Numbered from the stretch's first letter, positions 54,103 through 63,520 are shown. The stretch is 64,000 bases of DNA from Sulfurivermis sp040755915 (GCA_040755915.1 JBFLWM010000031.1:26506-90505), one strand, 5' to 3'. Notes: generated by a model from the letters alone, not told the origin. Translations and numbers: made by a program.

Positions 54103-54933
54103 ATGATCGACACGAACATCGGATTCATCGGCGGCGGCAACATGGCGCGCAGCCTTATCGGCGGCCTGGTGGCCGACGGCGTGGCGCCGCAACGGCTGTG
54201 GGTGGCGGAGCCGGACGCCGAACGGCGTGCCGGCCTGGCGGCGCAGTTCGGCGTAAAGGTCACCGCCGACAACAATGCGCTGGCAACCGCGGTGGATGCC
54301 CTGGTGCTGGCGGTGAAGCCGCAGCAGATGCAGGCCGTGTGCGGCGGCATTGCGGCGGTGGTGCAGCAGCGCAAGCCGCTGGTCATTTCCATTGCCGCCG
54401 GTCTGCGCCTGGAGGCCTTGCAGCGCTGGCTGGGCGGCGAGCTGGCCCTGGTGCGCACCATGCCCAACACCCCGGCCCTGGTGCAGAGCGGGGCCACCGC
54501 CCTGTTTGCGACCCCGCAGGTGAACAACGTCCAGCGCGAGCTGGCGGAGGGGATCATGCGCGCGGTGGGGCTGACCCTGTGGCTGGATGACGAAGGCCAG
54601 ATGGACGCCGTTACCGCCCTGTCGGGCAGCGGTCCGGCCTATTTCTTTCTGGTGATGGAGGCCATGCAGCAGGCCGGCGTCCAGCTCGGCCTGACCGCCG
54701 ACATGGCGCGCCTGCTCACCCTGCAGACCGCCTTCGGCGCCGCCAAGATGGCGCTGGAGTCCCGCGAGGATGCCGCCGTCCTGCGTCGCCAGGTCACCTC
54801 GCCCGGCGGGACCACCGAACGGGCCGTCGGCCTTTTGCAGCAGGGCGGCCTGGAGGCCCTGTTTGCCCAGGCCCTCGCTGGCGCCCGTGACCGTTCACAG
54901 GAACTGGCCGCCCTGCTGGGAGGTGGCCAATGA
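54103..54933 (+). CDS. proC: pyrroline-5-carboxylate reductase
   Basis: A Rossmann fold with GFIGGGNMARSLIGGL binds NAD(P)H, and the C-terminal signature SGSGPAYFFLVMEAM with TSPGGTTERAV is complete. The enzyme makes proline from pyrroline-5-carboxylate. The stop overlaps the yggT start by four bases. Confidence 0.96.
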   Translation: MIDTNIGFIGGGNMARSLIGGLVADGVAPQRLWVAEPDAERRAGLAAQFGVKVTADNNALATAVDALVLAVKPQQMQAVCGGIAAVVQQRKPLVISIAAGLRLEALQRWLGGELALVRTMPNTPALVQSGATALFATPQVNNVQRELAEGIMRAVGLTLWLDDEGQMDAVTALSGSGPAYFFLVMEAMQQAGVQLGLTADMARLLTLQTAFGAAKMALESREDAAVLRRQVTSPGGTTERAVGLLQQGGLEALFAQALAGARDRSQELAALLGGGQ

Positions 54934-55511
54934 ACGGTTATCTCGCCTCACCGCTGACCTTTCTGATCTCGACGGTGATCAGCCTGTACATCCTGGCGGT
55001 GATGCTGCGCTTCCTGTTTCAGCTCACCCGGGCCGATTTCTACAACCCGCTGACCCAGTTCATCGTCAAGATCACCAGCCCGGCCCTGCGCCCCCTGCGC
55101 CGTATCATTCCCGGCTGGGGCGGCATGGATATCGCTGCCCTGGTATTGATGCTGCTGCTGCAGATGCTGTCGGTCTGGCTGGTGTTCCTGCTCGCCGGCC
55201 GCCCTGTCGACCCCCTCAACCTGTTGATCGTTTCCGTGGCGCAGCTGGTGGACCTGGCCTTCAGCGTGTTCATCTTTGCCATCCTGATCCAGGCCATCCT
55301 GAGCTGGATAACCCCCGGTACCTACAACCCGGTGACCTCGGTGCTGTTCAGTCTGACCGAACCGGTGCTGCGGCGGGTGCGCCGCGTGATCCCCCCTGTC
55401 AGCGGCTTCGATCTGTCGCCATTGGTTGCGATCCTCGGGCTTCAGGTGGTGCGTATGCTGGTAATGCCGCTGTTCGGGGTTCTCGCCGGGGCCGGGCCGC
55501 TGGTGCAATGA
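54930..55511 (+). CDS. YggT family membrane protein
   Basis: Two YGGT repeats, each with a FYNPLTQFIVKITSPALRPLRRIIP-like motif (first copy) and TYNPVTSVLFSLTEPVLRRVRR (second copy), are separated by about 60 residues of hydrophobic sequence. The function is unsettled, with osmotic and division roles proposed in other organisms. It overlaps both proC and yggU. Confidence 0.92.
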   Translation: MNGYLASPLTFLISTVISLYILAVMLRFLFQLTRADFYNPLTQFIVKITSPALRPLRRIIPGWGGMDIAALVLMLLLQMLSVWLVFLLAGRPVDPLNLLIVSVAQLVDLAFSVFIFAILIQAILSWITPGTYNPVTSVLFSLTEPVLRRVRRVIPPVSGFDLSPLVAILGLQVVRMLVMPLFGVLAGAGPLVQ

Positions 55512-55801
55512 GCTGGTATCGCTGGCAGGGGCCGGACCTGCTGCTCACGATCCGTCTGCAACCACGCGCCAGCCGGGACGAAATCGTCGGTCCCCATGGC
55601 GATGCCCTGAAGATCCGTATTACCGCCCCGCCGGTGGAGGGGCAGGCCAATGCCCACCTGATCAAATTCCTCGCCGTCGCCTTCGATGTCAGTCGCAGCC
55701 AGGTCAGCCTGGTCAGCGGCGATACCGCCCGCAGCAAGCAGCTGCGCATCAGTGCCCCCGGCCGCCTCCCCCCCGAAGCTATGATTCAACCTGCAATTTG
55801 A
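55508..55801 (+). CDS. DUF167/YggU family protein
   Basis: The 97-residue protein has the DUF167 pattern LQPRASRDEIVG, LKIRITAPPVEGQANAHLIKFLA and VSLVSGDTARSKQLRI. Its function is unknown; it is small, soluble and highly conserved. It overlaps the yggT stop by four bases. Confidence 0.92.
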   Translation: MSWYRWQGPDLLLTIRLQPRASRDEIVGPHGDALKIRITAPPVEGQANAHLIKFLAVAFDVSRSQVSLVSGDTARSKQLRISAPGRLPPEAMIQPAI

Positions 55802-55812
55802 GCTACTACTCA

Positions 55813-55840
55813 TTGTCATGGCTAGAATTTTCGATATATT
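55813..55840 (+). promoter_or_regulatory. candidate sigma-70 promoter before the dynamin-like gene
   Basis: TTGTCA (55813-55818) and TATATT (55835-55840) are separated by 16 bases in the only AT-rich part of this gap. Confidence 0.45.
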
Positions 55841-55921
55841 GGTCATACGATAACTATCTACAGCGCCTGACTCGGACAAGGCGCGCGCCGCCAGGCGGAC
55901 AATAAGGACAGAAGGCGAATC

Positions 55922-57892
55922 ATGGCGAACCAACGCTTCGACCGACAAATGCAGGCCTATGGCCAGTGGAAAACCGCGCTGCTCGACGGTATTCAGCGCT
56001 ATCAGCGCTGGCTGGACAGCAACAAGATGGGTGAGGCCGAGGATGAGCTGCGCATCTACGAGGTGCTGGAGGCCCTGCGCGCCGATCGGCTGACCATAGC
56101 CTTTGTGGCGGAGTTTGCCCGCGGCAAGACCGAACTCATCAACGCCATCTTCTTCTCCGAATACGATCGCCGCCTGCTGCCCTCCGAGGCCGGGCGTACC
56201 ACCATGTGTCCCACCGAGCTGTTCTGGGACAACAGCACCGACAAGGCCTATGTGCGTCTGCTGCCCATCGAGACGCGTCTTTCCGATACGCCGATCGCCG
56301 AATACAAGCTGGAGCCGGTGAACTGGACCCACATCGAGCTGGATCTGTCCTCGCCGGACAACATGGCGGAGGCCTTCCAGGAGATCGTCAAGGTCAAGCA
56401 GGTGCCGCTGGATGATGCGCGCAAGCTGGGTCTGTACAGCGACGCCGATGCCAGCATGCACATGAAGAACGGCAAGATGCCGGACAAGATCGACATCCCC
56501 ATGTGGCGTCATGCCCTGATCAGTTTCCCCCACCCGCTGCTCAAGCAGGGACTGGTGATCCTCGACACCCCGGGCCTGAACGCCCTCGGCTCCGAGCCGG
56601 AACTGACCCTCAACATGCTGCCCAATGCCCAGGCGGTGGTATTCGTCCTGGCGGCCGATACCGGTGTCACCAAGTCCGATCTGGAAATGTGGCAGCACAA
56701 CGTGAAGCCGCTGCGCAGTGGCCACAAGAAGGGTCTGTTCGTCGTCCTCAACAAGGTCGATACCTTGTGGGATGAACTGAAGACGCCGGACCACATCGCC
56801 AGGACCGTTGTCGATCAGTGCCAGCGTGCCGCGCAGACCCTCGGCATCGAAGCGGATCAGATCTATCCGGCTTCGGCCCAGAAGGGCCTGCTGGCCAAGA
56901 TACGCCACGACAAGGATCTGCTGGCGCGCAGCAATATCCTGGCACTGGAAAACATCCTCGCCGGCGAGGTGTTGCCCTACAAGCAGAGTCTGGTGCGCGA
57001 GCACATTCTCACCAGCATCGGCAGCATGGTGAAGGAGTCGCACGACATCCTCGCCACCCGCCTCGCCTCGGCGCGCAAGCAGCTGGAAGAGTTGAAGGGC
57101 TTGTCGGGCAAGAACAACGAAGTCATCGAATTGCTGATGAAAAAGACGCGCGATGAGCAGGTGGCCTACTACAAGAACGTGGAAAGCTTCCAGGCCAACA
57201 AGCGCATCATCCAGGAGCAATCCAAGAAGCTGGGTGACACCATCAACCTGGCCTCGCTGGATCAGCTGGTGGCGGAAACCCGCAAGGCGATGTCCGACAG
57301 CTGGACCACGCACGGCCTCAAGGCGGGCATGAAGACCTTCTTCGACGGCATCAGTTCGCGCCTGTCGGAGGTGTCGGAGTTTGCCGACCAGCTCAACCGC
57401 CTGGTGATCACCATCTACCGCACCTTCCATCAGGAGCACGGCATCGCCGAGATCAAGCCGGCACTGTATTCGCTCACCAAGTACAAGCAGGAATTCCAGC
57501 AGCTGTATCAGGAGGCCGAGGCCTTCCGCACCAGTCCGGTGACGACGATGACCGAGCAGCACTACGTCATCAAGAAGTTCTTCATCTCCCTGGTCAGCCA
57601 TGCACGCAACATCTTCTTCAAGGCGCAGCGCGACGCCGAAGGCTGGAGCAAGGCGGTGATGTCGCCTCTGGTCAAGCAGATCAAGGAGCACAAGGAGACG
57701 ATGGAGCAGCGCCTGGAGAACCTGCGCAAGATCAACGAGTCGCGCGACACCCTGCAGGCGCGCATCGAGGAGCTGGAAAAATCCAATGCCTCGCTGATGA
57801 AGCAATATGCCGAGGTACGCGCCATCCTCAACACCATCAACCAGCCGCTGGAACTGGTTGAGGACGTCGAGCCGACGGCCAAGGCCAGTTGA
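55922..57892 (+). CDS. dynamin-family GTPase-like protein, 656 aa
   Basis: A large GTPase of the bacterial dynamin-like family. The P-loop is AEFARGKT (63-70), with Ala63 where the first glycine of GxxxxGK[ST] is expected. G3 is ILDTPGLNAL and G4 is VLNKVD. From about residue 370 the protein is predicted to be mostly helical with coiled-coil stretches (QLEELKGLSG, KETMEQRLENLRKINESRD). There is no obvious transmembrane pair, unlike many bacterial dynamins. Nearby genes give no functional hint. Confidence 0.85.
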   Translation: MANQRFDRQMQAYGQWKTALLDGIQRYQRWLDSNKMGEAEDELRIYEVLEALRADRLTIAFVAEFARGKTELINAIFFSEYDRRLLPSEAGRTTMCPTELFWDNSTDKAYVRLLPIETRLSDTPIAEYKLEPVNWTHIELDLSSPDNMAEAFQEIVKVKQVPLDDARKLGLYSDADASMHMKNGKMPDKIDIPMWRHALISFPHPLLKQGLVILDTPGLNALGSEPELTLNMLPNAQAVVFVLAADTGVTKSDLEMWQHNVKPLRSGHKKGLFVVLNKVDTLWDELKTPDHIARTVVDQCQRAAQTLGIEADQIYPASAQKGLLAKIRHDKDLLARSNILALENILAGEVLPYKQSLVREHILTSIGSMVKESHDILATRLASARKQLEELKGLSGKNNEVIELLMKKTRDEQVAYYKNVESFQANKRIIQEQSKKLGDTINLASLDQLVAETRKAMSDSWTTHGLKAGMKTFFDGISSRLSEVSEFADQLNRLVITIYRTFHQEHGIAEIKPALYSLTKYKQEFQQLYQEAEAFRTSPVTTMTEQHYVIKKFFISLVSHARNIFFKAQRDAEGWSKAVMSPLVKQIKEHKETMEQRLENLRKINESRDTLQARIEELEKSNASLMKQYAEVRAILNTINQPLELVEDVEPTAKAS

Positions 57893-57927
57893 TCATCCCC
57901 GTCCGCACCATGCCCTGGTGCGGACCG

Positions 57928-58614
57928 TCAGAGCAGGGCGGCCTCGACCAGCATGTAGAGGCCGAAGCCCAGCACCACCACGCCGGCTGTCCGGCGCACC
58001 CACAGCAGGCGTAGCCACGCCGCCAGCTTGCCGGCCACCAGGCCCATGGTGAGCAGGTTGGGTAACGTACCGATACCGAACGCGAGCATCAGCAGGGCAC
58101 CGTCCAGCGGGCTGCCGGATGAGATGGACCAGATCAGGGTGCTGTAGACCAGACCGCAGGGCAGCCAGCCCCACACCAGGCCGAGGGCCAGGGCATTAAG
58201 GGGCGAGCGTACCGGGATGAAGCGGCGTCCGATGGGTTCGAGAAAGCGCCACACCAGATGGCCGAGGCGTTCGACCCGGGCCAGGCCAAACCACCAGCCG
58301 CCCAGATACAGCCCCATTGCCACCAGGAACAGGCCGGCCAGCACCAGCATGCCGACGCGTATTTCATGCAGGGCGCCCATGTTGGCGGCCAGCATGCCGA
58401 GGCCACCCATCAGGGCGCCGGCAAAGGCATAGCTGATGAGCCGCCCGCCGTTGTAGCCGAACAGGTAGGGCAGGAACTGTGTGGGTCGGCCGCGTACCGC
58501 CTCGGGCAGGCCGAAGGAGAGAGCGCCGACGATGCCGCCGCACATGCCGACGCAATGTACCCCGCCGAACAGGCCGACAAAGAGGGCGGCGATATAGGAA
58601 ATCTCGGCATGCAT
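57928..58614 (-). CDS. TauE/SafE-like transporter with HCVGMCGG motif (UreH/DsbD-like), 228 aa
   Basis: The protein has about six membrane helices. The paired motifs GVHCVGMCGGIVGAL near the N-terminus and WGWLPCGLVYSTLIW in the middle are typical of the DsbD/UreH-like group often placed next to cbb3 oxidase assembly genes and related to copper or sulfur handling. Substrate is unknown. It is divergent from the MFS transporter gene. Confidence 0.82.
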   Translation of the reverse strand: MHAEISYIAALFVGLFGGVHCVGMCGGIVGALSFGLPEAVRGRPTQFLPYLFGYNGGRLISYAFAGALMGGLGMLAANMGALHEIRVGMLVLAGLFLVAMGLYLGGWWFGLARVERLGHLVWRFLEPIGRRFIPVRSPLNALALGLVWGWLPCGLVYSTLIWSISSGSPLDGALLMLAFGIGTLPNLLTMGLVAGKLAAWLRLLWVRRTAGVVVLGFGLYMLVEAALL

Positions 58615-58683
58615 GGGCGGGTATCCGGCAACAGTAGGGTGTGGCGTGTATCATAGCCGCTTCGCCATCCTTGCCCCAACACC

Positions 58684-60162
58684 ATGCCCGCGGAAAACAG
58701 ACCCTCCGTCCTGAAATCCAAGCTGTTCTGGGTGGGCATTCTCTATTTTGCCGAAGGCTTTCCCCTCGGCATGTTCTTCGATGTATTTCCGGTGCATTTC
58801 CGCCAGCAGGGCGTGAACCTGTCCGAGATAGGTTTTCTCAGCCTGCTCGGCCTGGCGTGGACCCTGAAGTTTCTCTGGGCGCCGGCGGTGGATCACTACC
58901 GTCATCATCGGCGCTGGATGGGCGTCGTCGATCTGGGCATGGGCGCCGTCATGCTGGCGCTGGCGATTCATGCCGGCTTCGGGCCCTGGACCTGGGTCGC
59001 CATTGGCGTGTTCACCCTGCTTTCCGCCACCAACGATATCGCCATCGACGGCTATACCATCGAGTTGCTGGACAAACGTGAACTGGGACTGGCCAACGGC
59101 CTGCGCATCGGTTTCTACCGTGTCGGCATGCTGACCGCCGGTTTCGTGCTGATCCTGAGCGACTACCTCGGCTGGGCCGGAACCTATCTTGCGGCCGCCC
59201 TGCTGTTCATTCTCCTGGCCTTCGTCTGCCAGCGCGCGCCGCAGGAGCGCGCGCCGGGGCGGGTGCATGGTCTCACCCTGCGCGCAGAACTGCGCGGCCT
59301 GCTGGTCCATCCCCTGCCCTTCGGCGGGGTGTTGTTGTTCCTGCTGGGCACACTGTGGCTGGTCAATCGCACTACGCACTGGTCGCAAGACCATGAGCAA
59401 TTCTGGTTTTATGCCGGCACCGTGGCTGGGCTGGCCTGGCTTGTCAGCGTGCTGCGGCATCGCCGCAACGGCAACGGCGGCGCCCGCGCGCTCACCGAAG
59501 GCCCGATGTTCGGCACCCTGCTGTCGATGCTGACGCGGCCCTACATGCTGCCGGTCATCGGTTTCATCCTGATCTTCAAGCTGGGTGATGCCGCCATGGG
59601 ATTCATGGTCAAGCCGTTCTGGGTGGATGCAGGCTTTTCCGCCAGCCAGATCGGCCTGGTATCGGTCAACCTGGGGCTGGTGCTGTCCATTGCCGGCGGC
59701 GTCGCCGGCGGCTGGTACACCGATCGGGTCGGCATCTTTCGCGCCCTGTGGGTGCTGGGGCTGATGCAAATCGCTTCCAATCTGGGCTACGCCTGGGCGG
59801 CGGCCGTGCTGCCTCTGGGTGCCGACCAGGCCCTGATCCCGCTGCAGCATCAGGTTCTGATGTATGCCGCCAGCGGCCTGGAGTCATTCACCGGCGGACT
59901 GGGTACCGCCGCCTTCCTTGCCTTTCTGATGGCCATCGTCGATCAGCGTCACTCCGCTACCGAATATGCCTTGCTGTCTTCGGTGTTTGCCCTCAGCCGG
60001 TCGCTGGCGGGCTGGGCCGGTGGCTTTGGTGCCGAGGCCATGGGGTATGCCGACTATTTCCTGCTTACGGTATTCCTGGGCTTCCCCGCCTTCCTGCTGC
60101 TGCCCTGGGTGGCGCGCATGCTCGTCCAGGCAACGGGGAAAAATTGCGATAACACAAATTAG
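58684..60162 (+). CDS. AmpG-like MFS transporter, 492 aa
   Basis: About 12 transmembrane segments. The N-terminal LYFAEGFPLGMF and FLWAPAVDHYR and the TNDIAIDGYTIELL stretch are typical of the AmpG/muropeptide permease subfamily, as is the central FILIFKLGDAAMGFM. AmpG imports anhydromuropeptides for cell-wall recycling; some relatives transport other solutes. It is a single gene. Confidence 0.8.
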   Translation: MPAENRPSVLKSKLFWVGILYFAEGFPLGMFFDVFPVHFRQQGVNLSEIGFLSLLGLAWTLKFLWAPAVDHYRHHRRWMGVVDLGMGAVMLALAIHAGFGPWTWVAIGVFTLLSATNDIAIDGYTIELLDKRELGLANGLRIGFYRVGMLTAGFVLILSDYLGWAGTYLAAALLFILLAFVCQRAPQERAPGRVHGLTLRAELRGLLVHPLPFGGVLLFLLGTLWLVNRTTHWSQDHEQFWFYAGTVAGLAWLVSVLRHRRNGNGGARALTEGPMFGTLLSMLTRPYMLPVIGFILIFKLGDAAMGFMVKPFWVDAGFSASQIGLVSVNLGLVLSIAGGVAGGWYTDRVGIFRALWVLGLMQIASNLGYAWAAAVLPLGADQALIPLQHQVLMYAASGLESFTGGLGTAAFLAFLMAIVDQRHSATEYALLSSVFALSRSLAGWAGGFGAEAMGYADYFLLTVFLGFPAFLLLPWVARMLVQATGKNCDNTN

Positions 60163-60250
60163 CCCCTGTTTATAGCATTTTCGCGCATTTTGGCTGGCGT
60201 TCGCCTCGGAGCAGACTAATATCTGGATCGGTAACCGAGAGGAGCCGACC

Positions 60251-60880
60251 ATGCCTATCCTGACCGCCGGCCGCCACTGCCTGCTGCATCCCACCCAAGC
60301 TCTGCGCGTTTACGGCGCCGGGATATTCTTTGCGGCCCTGGTGCAGCAGAAGGCCAGCCTGCTGCAACTGCTCACCGGACATTTCGCCACCCATGGCTAT
60401 CCCATGCCGGGTGAGTTGGGACGTGCCTACCGTCTGGCGGCGTTGCTGGAATTGCGCATGGCACGTTTCTATGCCGCCCTCGCCGAGCGGTTTGCCGATG
60501 TGCCCGAGGCGGCCGCGCTGTTCCGGGAGCTGAGCGAGGAGGAGGAAGAGCATGGGCGCCTGATGCAGTTGTGCCGCTATACGGTCATGCTCAGTCCGGC
60601 CATCCATTTCGTGCCGCGCCTGCAGGACGCGGATATCAAGGCCCTGCTGCATCGCCTGCGCCACTTGCGGGCCGGGATTAATGAACTATCGTTGGATCAG
60701 GCACTGTCCCTGACGGTGGAACTGGAGCGCAGCGAGATCAACACCATCTTCGACATGTTGCTGCAGCAGGCGCAGGGTGAAGCTGTCGCACCGTTTGCCG
60801 AGGCCCTGTACCGTGCCGGTGAGCACGCCACCTCGGTGCCGCGGCGCATCGCGCAACTGCGCCAGCGTGCCGCCGCCTGA
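60251..60880 (+). CDS. ferritin-like protein, 209 aa
   Basis: An all-helical protein. Acidic/His motifs in the right places for a diiron four-helix bundle are ELRMARFYAAL, ELSEEEEEHGRL and ELERSEIN. This suggests a rubrerythrin/ferritin-like superfamily protein, but the exact metal ligands cannot be confirmed. No signal peptide. The start has a GAGGAG site at 60239-60244. Its role, possibly oxidative stress or iron handling, is not shown. Confidence 0.6.
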   Translation: MPILTAGRHCLLHPTQALRVYGAGIFFAALVQQKASLLQLLTGHFATHGYPMPGELGRAYRLAALLELRMARFYAALAERFADVPEAAALFRELSEEEEEHGRLMQLCRYTVMLSPAIHFVPRLQDADIKALLHRLRHLRAGINELSLDQALSLTVELERSEINTIFDMLLQQAQGEAVAPFAEALYRAGEHATSVPRRIAQLRQRAAA

Positions 60881-60892
60881 ATAGGTTTAATT

Positions 60893-60968
60893 ACGTCCCC
60901 TGCGGACGTCCCGTGAAGGCCCCTCAGGCCTTCCAGCCCCCGCCCGCCGGCCAGCGGTGCGGGGGCTG
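60893..60968. terminator. three tandem hairpins between ferritin-like gene and xthA
   Basis: ACGTCC/GGACGT (60893-60909), GAAGGCC/GGCCTTC (60915-60933) and CAGCCCCCGC/GCGGGGGCTG (60934-60968) follow one another. The last one has a short AT-rich tail on its right side and can terminate plus-strand transcription; for the convergent xthA the signal is less clear. Confidence 0.65.
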
Positions 60969-60983
60969 ATTATTTTCGGGGCG

Positions 60984-61763
60984 TCAAAATGCGTGGTCGT
61001 AATCGATGGTCAGCGGCGCATGGTCGGAAAAGCGCTGTGCCTTGTAGATGGCGGCGGCCTGCACCCTGTCGCGCAGCCCCGGCGTGATCACTTGATAATC
61101 GATACGCCAGCCGACGTTCTTGGCCCAGGCCTGGCCGCGGTTGGACCACCAGGTGTACTGCTCCGGGCGCGGGTCGACCACGCGGAAGGCATCGACGTAA
61201 TCCCACGGCCCGAACACCTGATCCAGCCAGGCGCGTTCTTCGGGCAGGCAGCCGGAGTTCTTCTGGTTGCCCTTCCAGTTCTTGATGTCGATCTCCTTGT
61301 GCACGATGTTGAGGTCGCCGCAGATGATCCACTCACGCGGCTCCCGCCGCATCTGCTGCAGCCGCTTCCCGAAGCGATCGAGAAAGCTGAATTTCACCTG
61401 CTGCCGTTCCTCGCCGGAGGAGCCGGAGGGGAGGTAGAGCGAAACGATGCTCAGAGGGCCGAAGTCGGCCTGGATGTAGCGGCCTTCGGCATCCATGTCC
61501 TCGAAGCCGTCTCCCAGGGCGGTGATCACCCGGTCCGGCTCGCGCCGGCTGTAGATGGCCACGCCACTGTAGCCCTTCTTTTCGGCGTCGACGAAGAAGG
61601 CGTGGTAGCCCGCCGGATAATGGGCCTCCACGTCGAGCTGGTGCTCCTGGGCCTTGGTTTCCTGTACGCAGACCACATCGGGCTGCTGTCCCGTCATCCA
61701 TTCGAAGAAGCCCTTGCTGCTGGCGGAGCGGATGCCGTTCAGGTTGGCGGTGATGATGCGCAT
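60984..61763 (-). CDS. xthA: exodeoxyribonuclease III
   Basis: AP endonuclease/3'-exonuclease of base-excision repair. Its 259 residues include MRIITANLNGIRSA, CVQETKAQ, GDLNIVHKEID and the C-terminal RIDYQ and SDHAPL motifs with catalytic Asp and His. The start at 61763 gives the standard N-terminus; the much longer frame upstream is an artefact. It is divergent from pyrE with a 93-base gap. Confidence 0.95.
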   Translation of the reverse strand: MRIITANLNGIRSASSKGFFEWMTGQQPDVVCVQETKAQEHQLDVEAHYPAGYHAFFVDAEKKGYSGVAIYSRREPDRVITALGDGFEDMDAEGRYIQADFGPLSIVSLYLPSGSSGEERQQVKFSFLDRFGKRLQQMRREPREWIICGDLNIVHKEIDIKNWKGNQKNSGCLPEERAWLDQVFGPWDYVDAFRVVDPRPEQYTWWSNRGQAWAKNVGWRIDYQVITPGLRDRVQAAAIYKAQRFSDHAPLTIDYDHAF

Positions 61764-61856
61764 GACGTTTCTCGGCAAAAACAGGGGGTGGTGAGCATAA
61801 CCCGAAGCGGCCGGGTTACGGTAAAATACGCGCCCCCACTCCTTCCGGTGAGCGTC

Positions 61857-62501
61857 ATGCAGGATTACAAGCGCGAATTCATTCAGTTTGCCATCGACAA
61901 CCAGGTGCTGCGCTTCGGCCAGTTCACCCTCAAGTCCGGCCGCATCAGCCCCTATTTCTTCAACGCCGGCCTGTTCAACACCGGCGCCCAGCTGGCCCGT
62001 CTCGGCCGCTATTACGCCGCGGCGATCCAGGATTCCGGCATCGCCTTCGACACCCTGTTCGGCCCCGCCTACAAGGGCATTCCGCTGGCCAGCGCCGCTG
62101 CCATCGCTTTGGCCGAACACCACGACCGCAACGTGCCCTGGTGCTTCAACCGCAAGGAGGCCAAGGACCACGGCGAGGGTGGCAACATCGTCGGTGCGCC
62201 GCTCAAGGGCCGCATCCTGATCATCGACGACGTGATCACCGCCGGCACCGCCATCCGCGAGTCCATGGAGATCATCGACAAGGCCGGCGCCCAGGCCGCC
62301 GGCGTGGTCATCGCCCTGGACCGCCAGGAGCGCGGCAAGGGCGAGCTGTCGGCCATCCAGGAGGTGGAGCAGAACTTCGGCATGCAGGTGGTGAGCATCA
62401 TCACCCTGGCCGACCTGATGCAGTTCCTGGAGGGCGATGCGACCCTCGGCCAGCATCTGGACGCGGTGCGCGCCTACCGCGCCGAATACGGGGTCAAGTA
62501 A
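61857..62501 (+). CDS. pyrE: orotate phosphoribosyltransferase
   Basis: The 214-residue enzyme makes orotidine monophosphate from orotate and PRPP. It has LKSGRISPYFFNAG, the catalytic loop NRKEAKDHGEGG, and the PRPP loop IIDDVITAGTA. Divergent neighbour xthA is conserved in many Gammaproteobacteria. Confidence 0.96.
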   Translation: MQDYKREFIQFAIDNQVLRFGQFTLKSGRISPYFFNAGLFNTGAQLARLGRYYAAAIQDSGIAFDTLFGPAYKGIPLASAAAIALAEHHDRNVPWCFNRKEAKDHGEGGNIVGAPLKGRILIIDDVITAGTAIRESMEIIDKAGAQAAGVVIALDRQERGKGELSAIQEVEQNFGMQVVSIITLADLMQFLEGDATLGQHLDAVRAYRAEYGVK

Positions 62502-62504
62502 GGC

Positions 62505-62756
62505 GTGGAGTGTCGTCCCGGCTGCGGTGCCTGCTGCATCGCACCGTCCATCTCCTCGTCCATCCCCGGCATGCCCGGCGGCAAGCCCGCCGGGGTGCGC
62601 TGCATCCAGCTGGATGCCGACAACCGCTGCCGCCTGTTCGGTTCGCCCCTGCGGCCGCCGGTATGCGGCGGCTTTCCTCCCCATCCCGACAGCTGCGGCA
62701 CCAGCAACGATGCGGCGCTGCGCCTGCTCACCGACCTGGAGCAGCTGACGGCCTAG
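62505..62756 (+). CDS. YkgJ-like cysteine cluster protein, 83 aa
   Basis: Cysteines cluster at the N-terminus (CRPGCGACC) and further in (RCIQLD, RCRLF, PPVCGGFP), matching the zinc/iron-chelating YkgJ family. GTG at 62505 starts it, three bases after pyrE. Probably cotranscribed with pyrE. The final bases overlap the convergent transporter gene. Function is unknown. Confidence 0.8.
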   Translation: MECRPGCGACCIAPSISSSIPGMPGGKPAGVRCIQLDADNRCRLFGSPLRPPVCGGFPPHPDSCGTSNDAALRLLTDLEQLTA

Positions 62757-63520
62757 CCGATCAGCAGCTTTGCACCTACCAGTACGGTCACCACCTCGAA
62801 GGCCCGCTTGATCCAGCGGTTGCCTTTGGCGATGGCCAGATGGGCGCCGAGGTAACCGCCGAACAGCGAACCGAGCAGCAAGGCAGGCAGCCAGTCCCAG
62901 CGCACCTCGCCGAGGGTACCGAGCACGGCGGCACCAGCGCCGTTCCAGAACACACCGACCAGCACCAGGGTGTAGGCCACGGCGCGCTGGTAGTCGAGGC
63001 CGAACCAGCGGACCAGCCACAGCGTCACGAACAGACCGGTGCCGGAGGTGAGCGAGCCGTTGAGCACGCCGATGGCGAACAGGCCCAGACCGCCCAGCCA
63101 GAGCCCCGTGCCGCTGCGGTGTCGTGGTGCATACTCCTGGCCCAGTTGCCCTTTGTGGGCGGAATACACGCCCAGGCCGATGGTCAGCAGCCCGAGGGCG
63201 ATCTCGGCGCCGCGTCCCGGCACGTGCAGGATCAGGCTGGCGCCGATGGCCACGCCGGGCAGGCCGCAGGCGAGGATGAACAGCACGAAGCGCCGCTCCA
63301 GATGCGAGCTTTTCAGATGGCGCACCGTGGCGCCCACGCCCAGTGCCACGCTGGCAATCTTGTGGGTGGCCAGGGCAATGGCGAAGGGCAGGCCGAGAAA
63401 GATCAGGACCGGCAGCTGCAGCAGACCCGCGCCGCCGCCGGCAAAGGCGGAAAAGGCGTTGGCGATGAGGGAAACGGCAAACAGCAGCAGATGTTGTGGC
63501 AGATCCACGAATGCGTTCAC
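62753..63520 (-). CDS. TSUP (TauE/SafE) family transporter, 255 aa
   Basis: Seven to eight membrane helices and the TSUP features NAFSAFAGGGAGLLQLPVLIFLGLPFAIA (seen as NAFSAFAGGGAG and LPVLIFLGLPFA) and GSLTSGTGLFVTLWLVRWFG. The family exports or imports sulfite, sulfonates or related anions. The four-base overlap with the YkgJ gene is convergent. Confidence 0.85.
   Translation of the reverse strand: MNAFVDLPQHLLLFAVSLIANAFSAFAGGGAGLLQLPVLIFLGLPFAIALATHKIASVALGVGATVRHLKSSHLERRFVLFILACGLPGVAIGASLILHVPGRGAEIALGLLTIGLGVYSAHKGQLGQEYAPRHRSGTGLWLGGLGLFAIGVLNGSLTSGTGLFVTLWLVRWFGLDYQRAVAYTLVLVGVFWNGAGAAVLGTLGEVRWDWLPALLLGSLFGGYLGAHLAIAKGNRWIKRAFEVVTVLVGAKLLIG

Noticed and set aside
55442..57805. 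A 787-codon minus-strand open frame opposite the dynamin-like gene
   Set aside because: Shadow of the plus-strand gene; low-complexity translation rich in Leu, His and Gln.
60984..63020. A 678-aa minus-strand open frame that includes xthA
   Set aside because: Only the last 259 residues match exonuclease III; the upstream part is the complement of pyrE and its neighbours.
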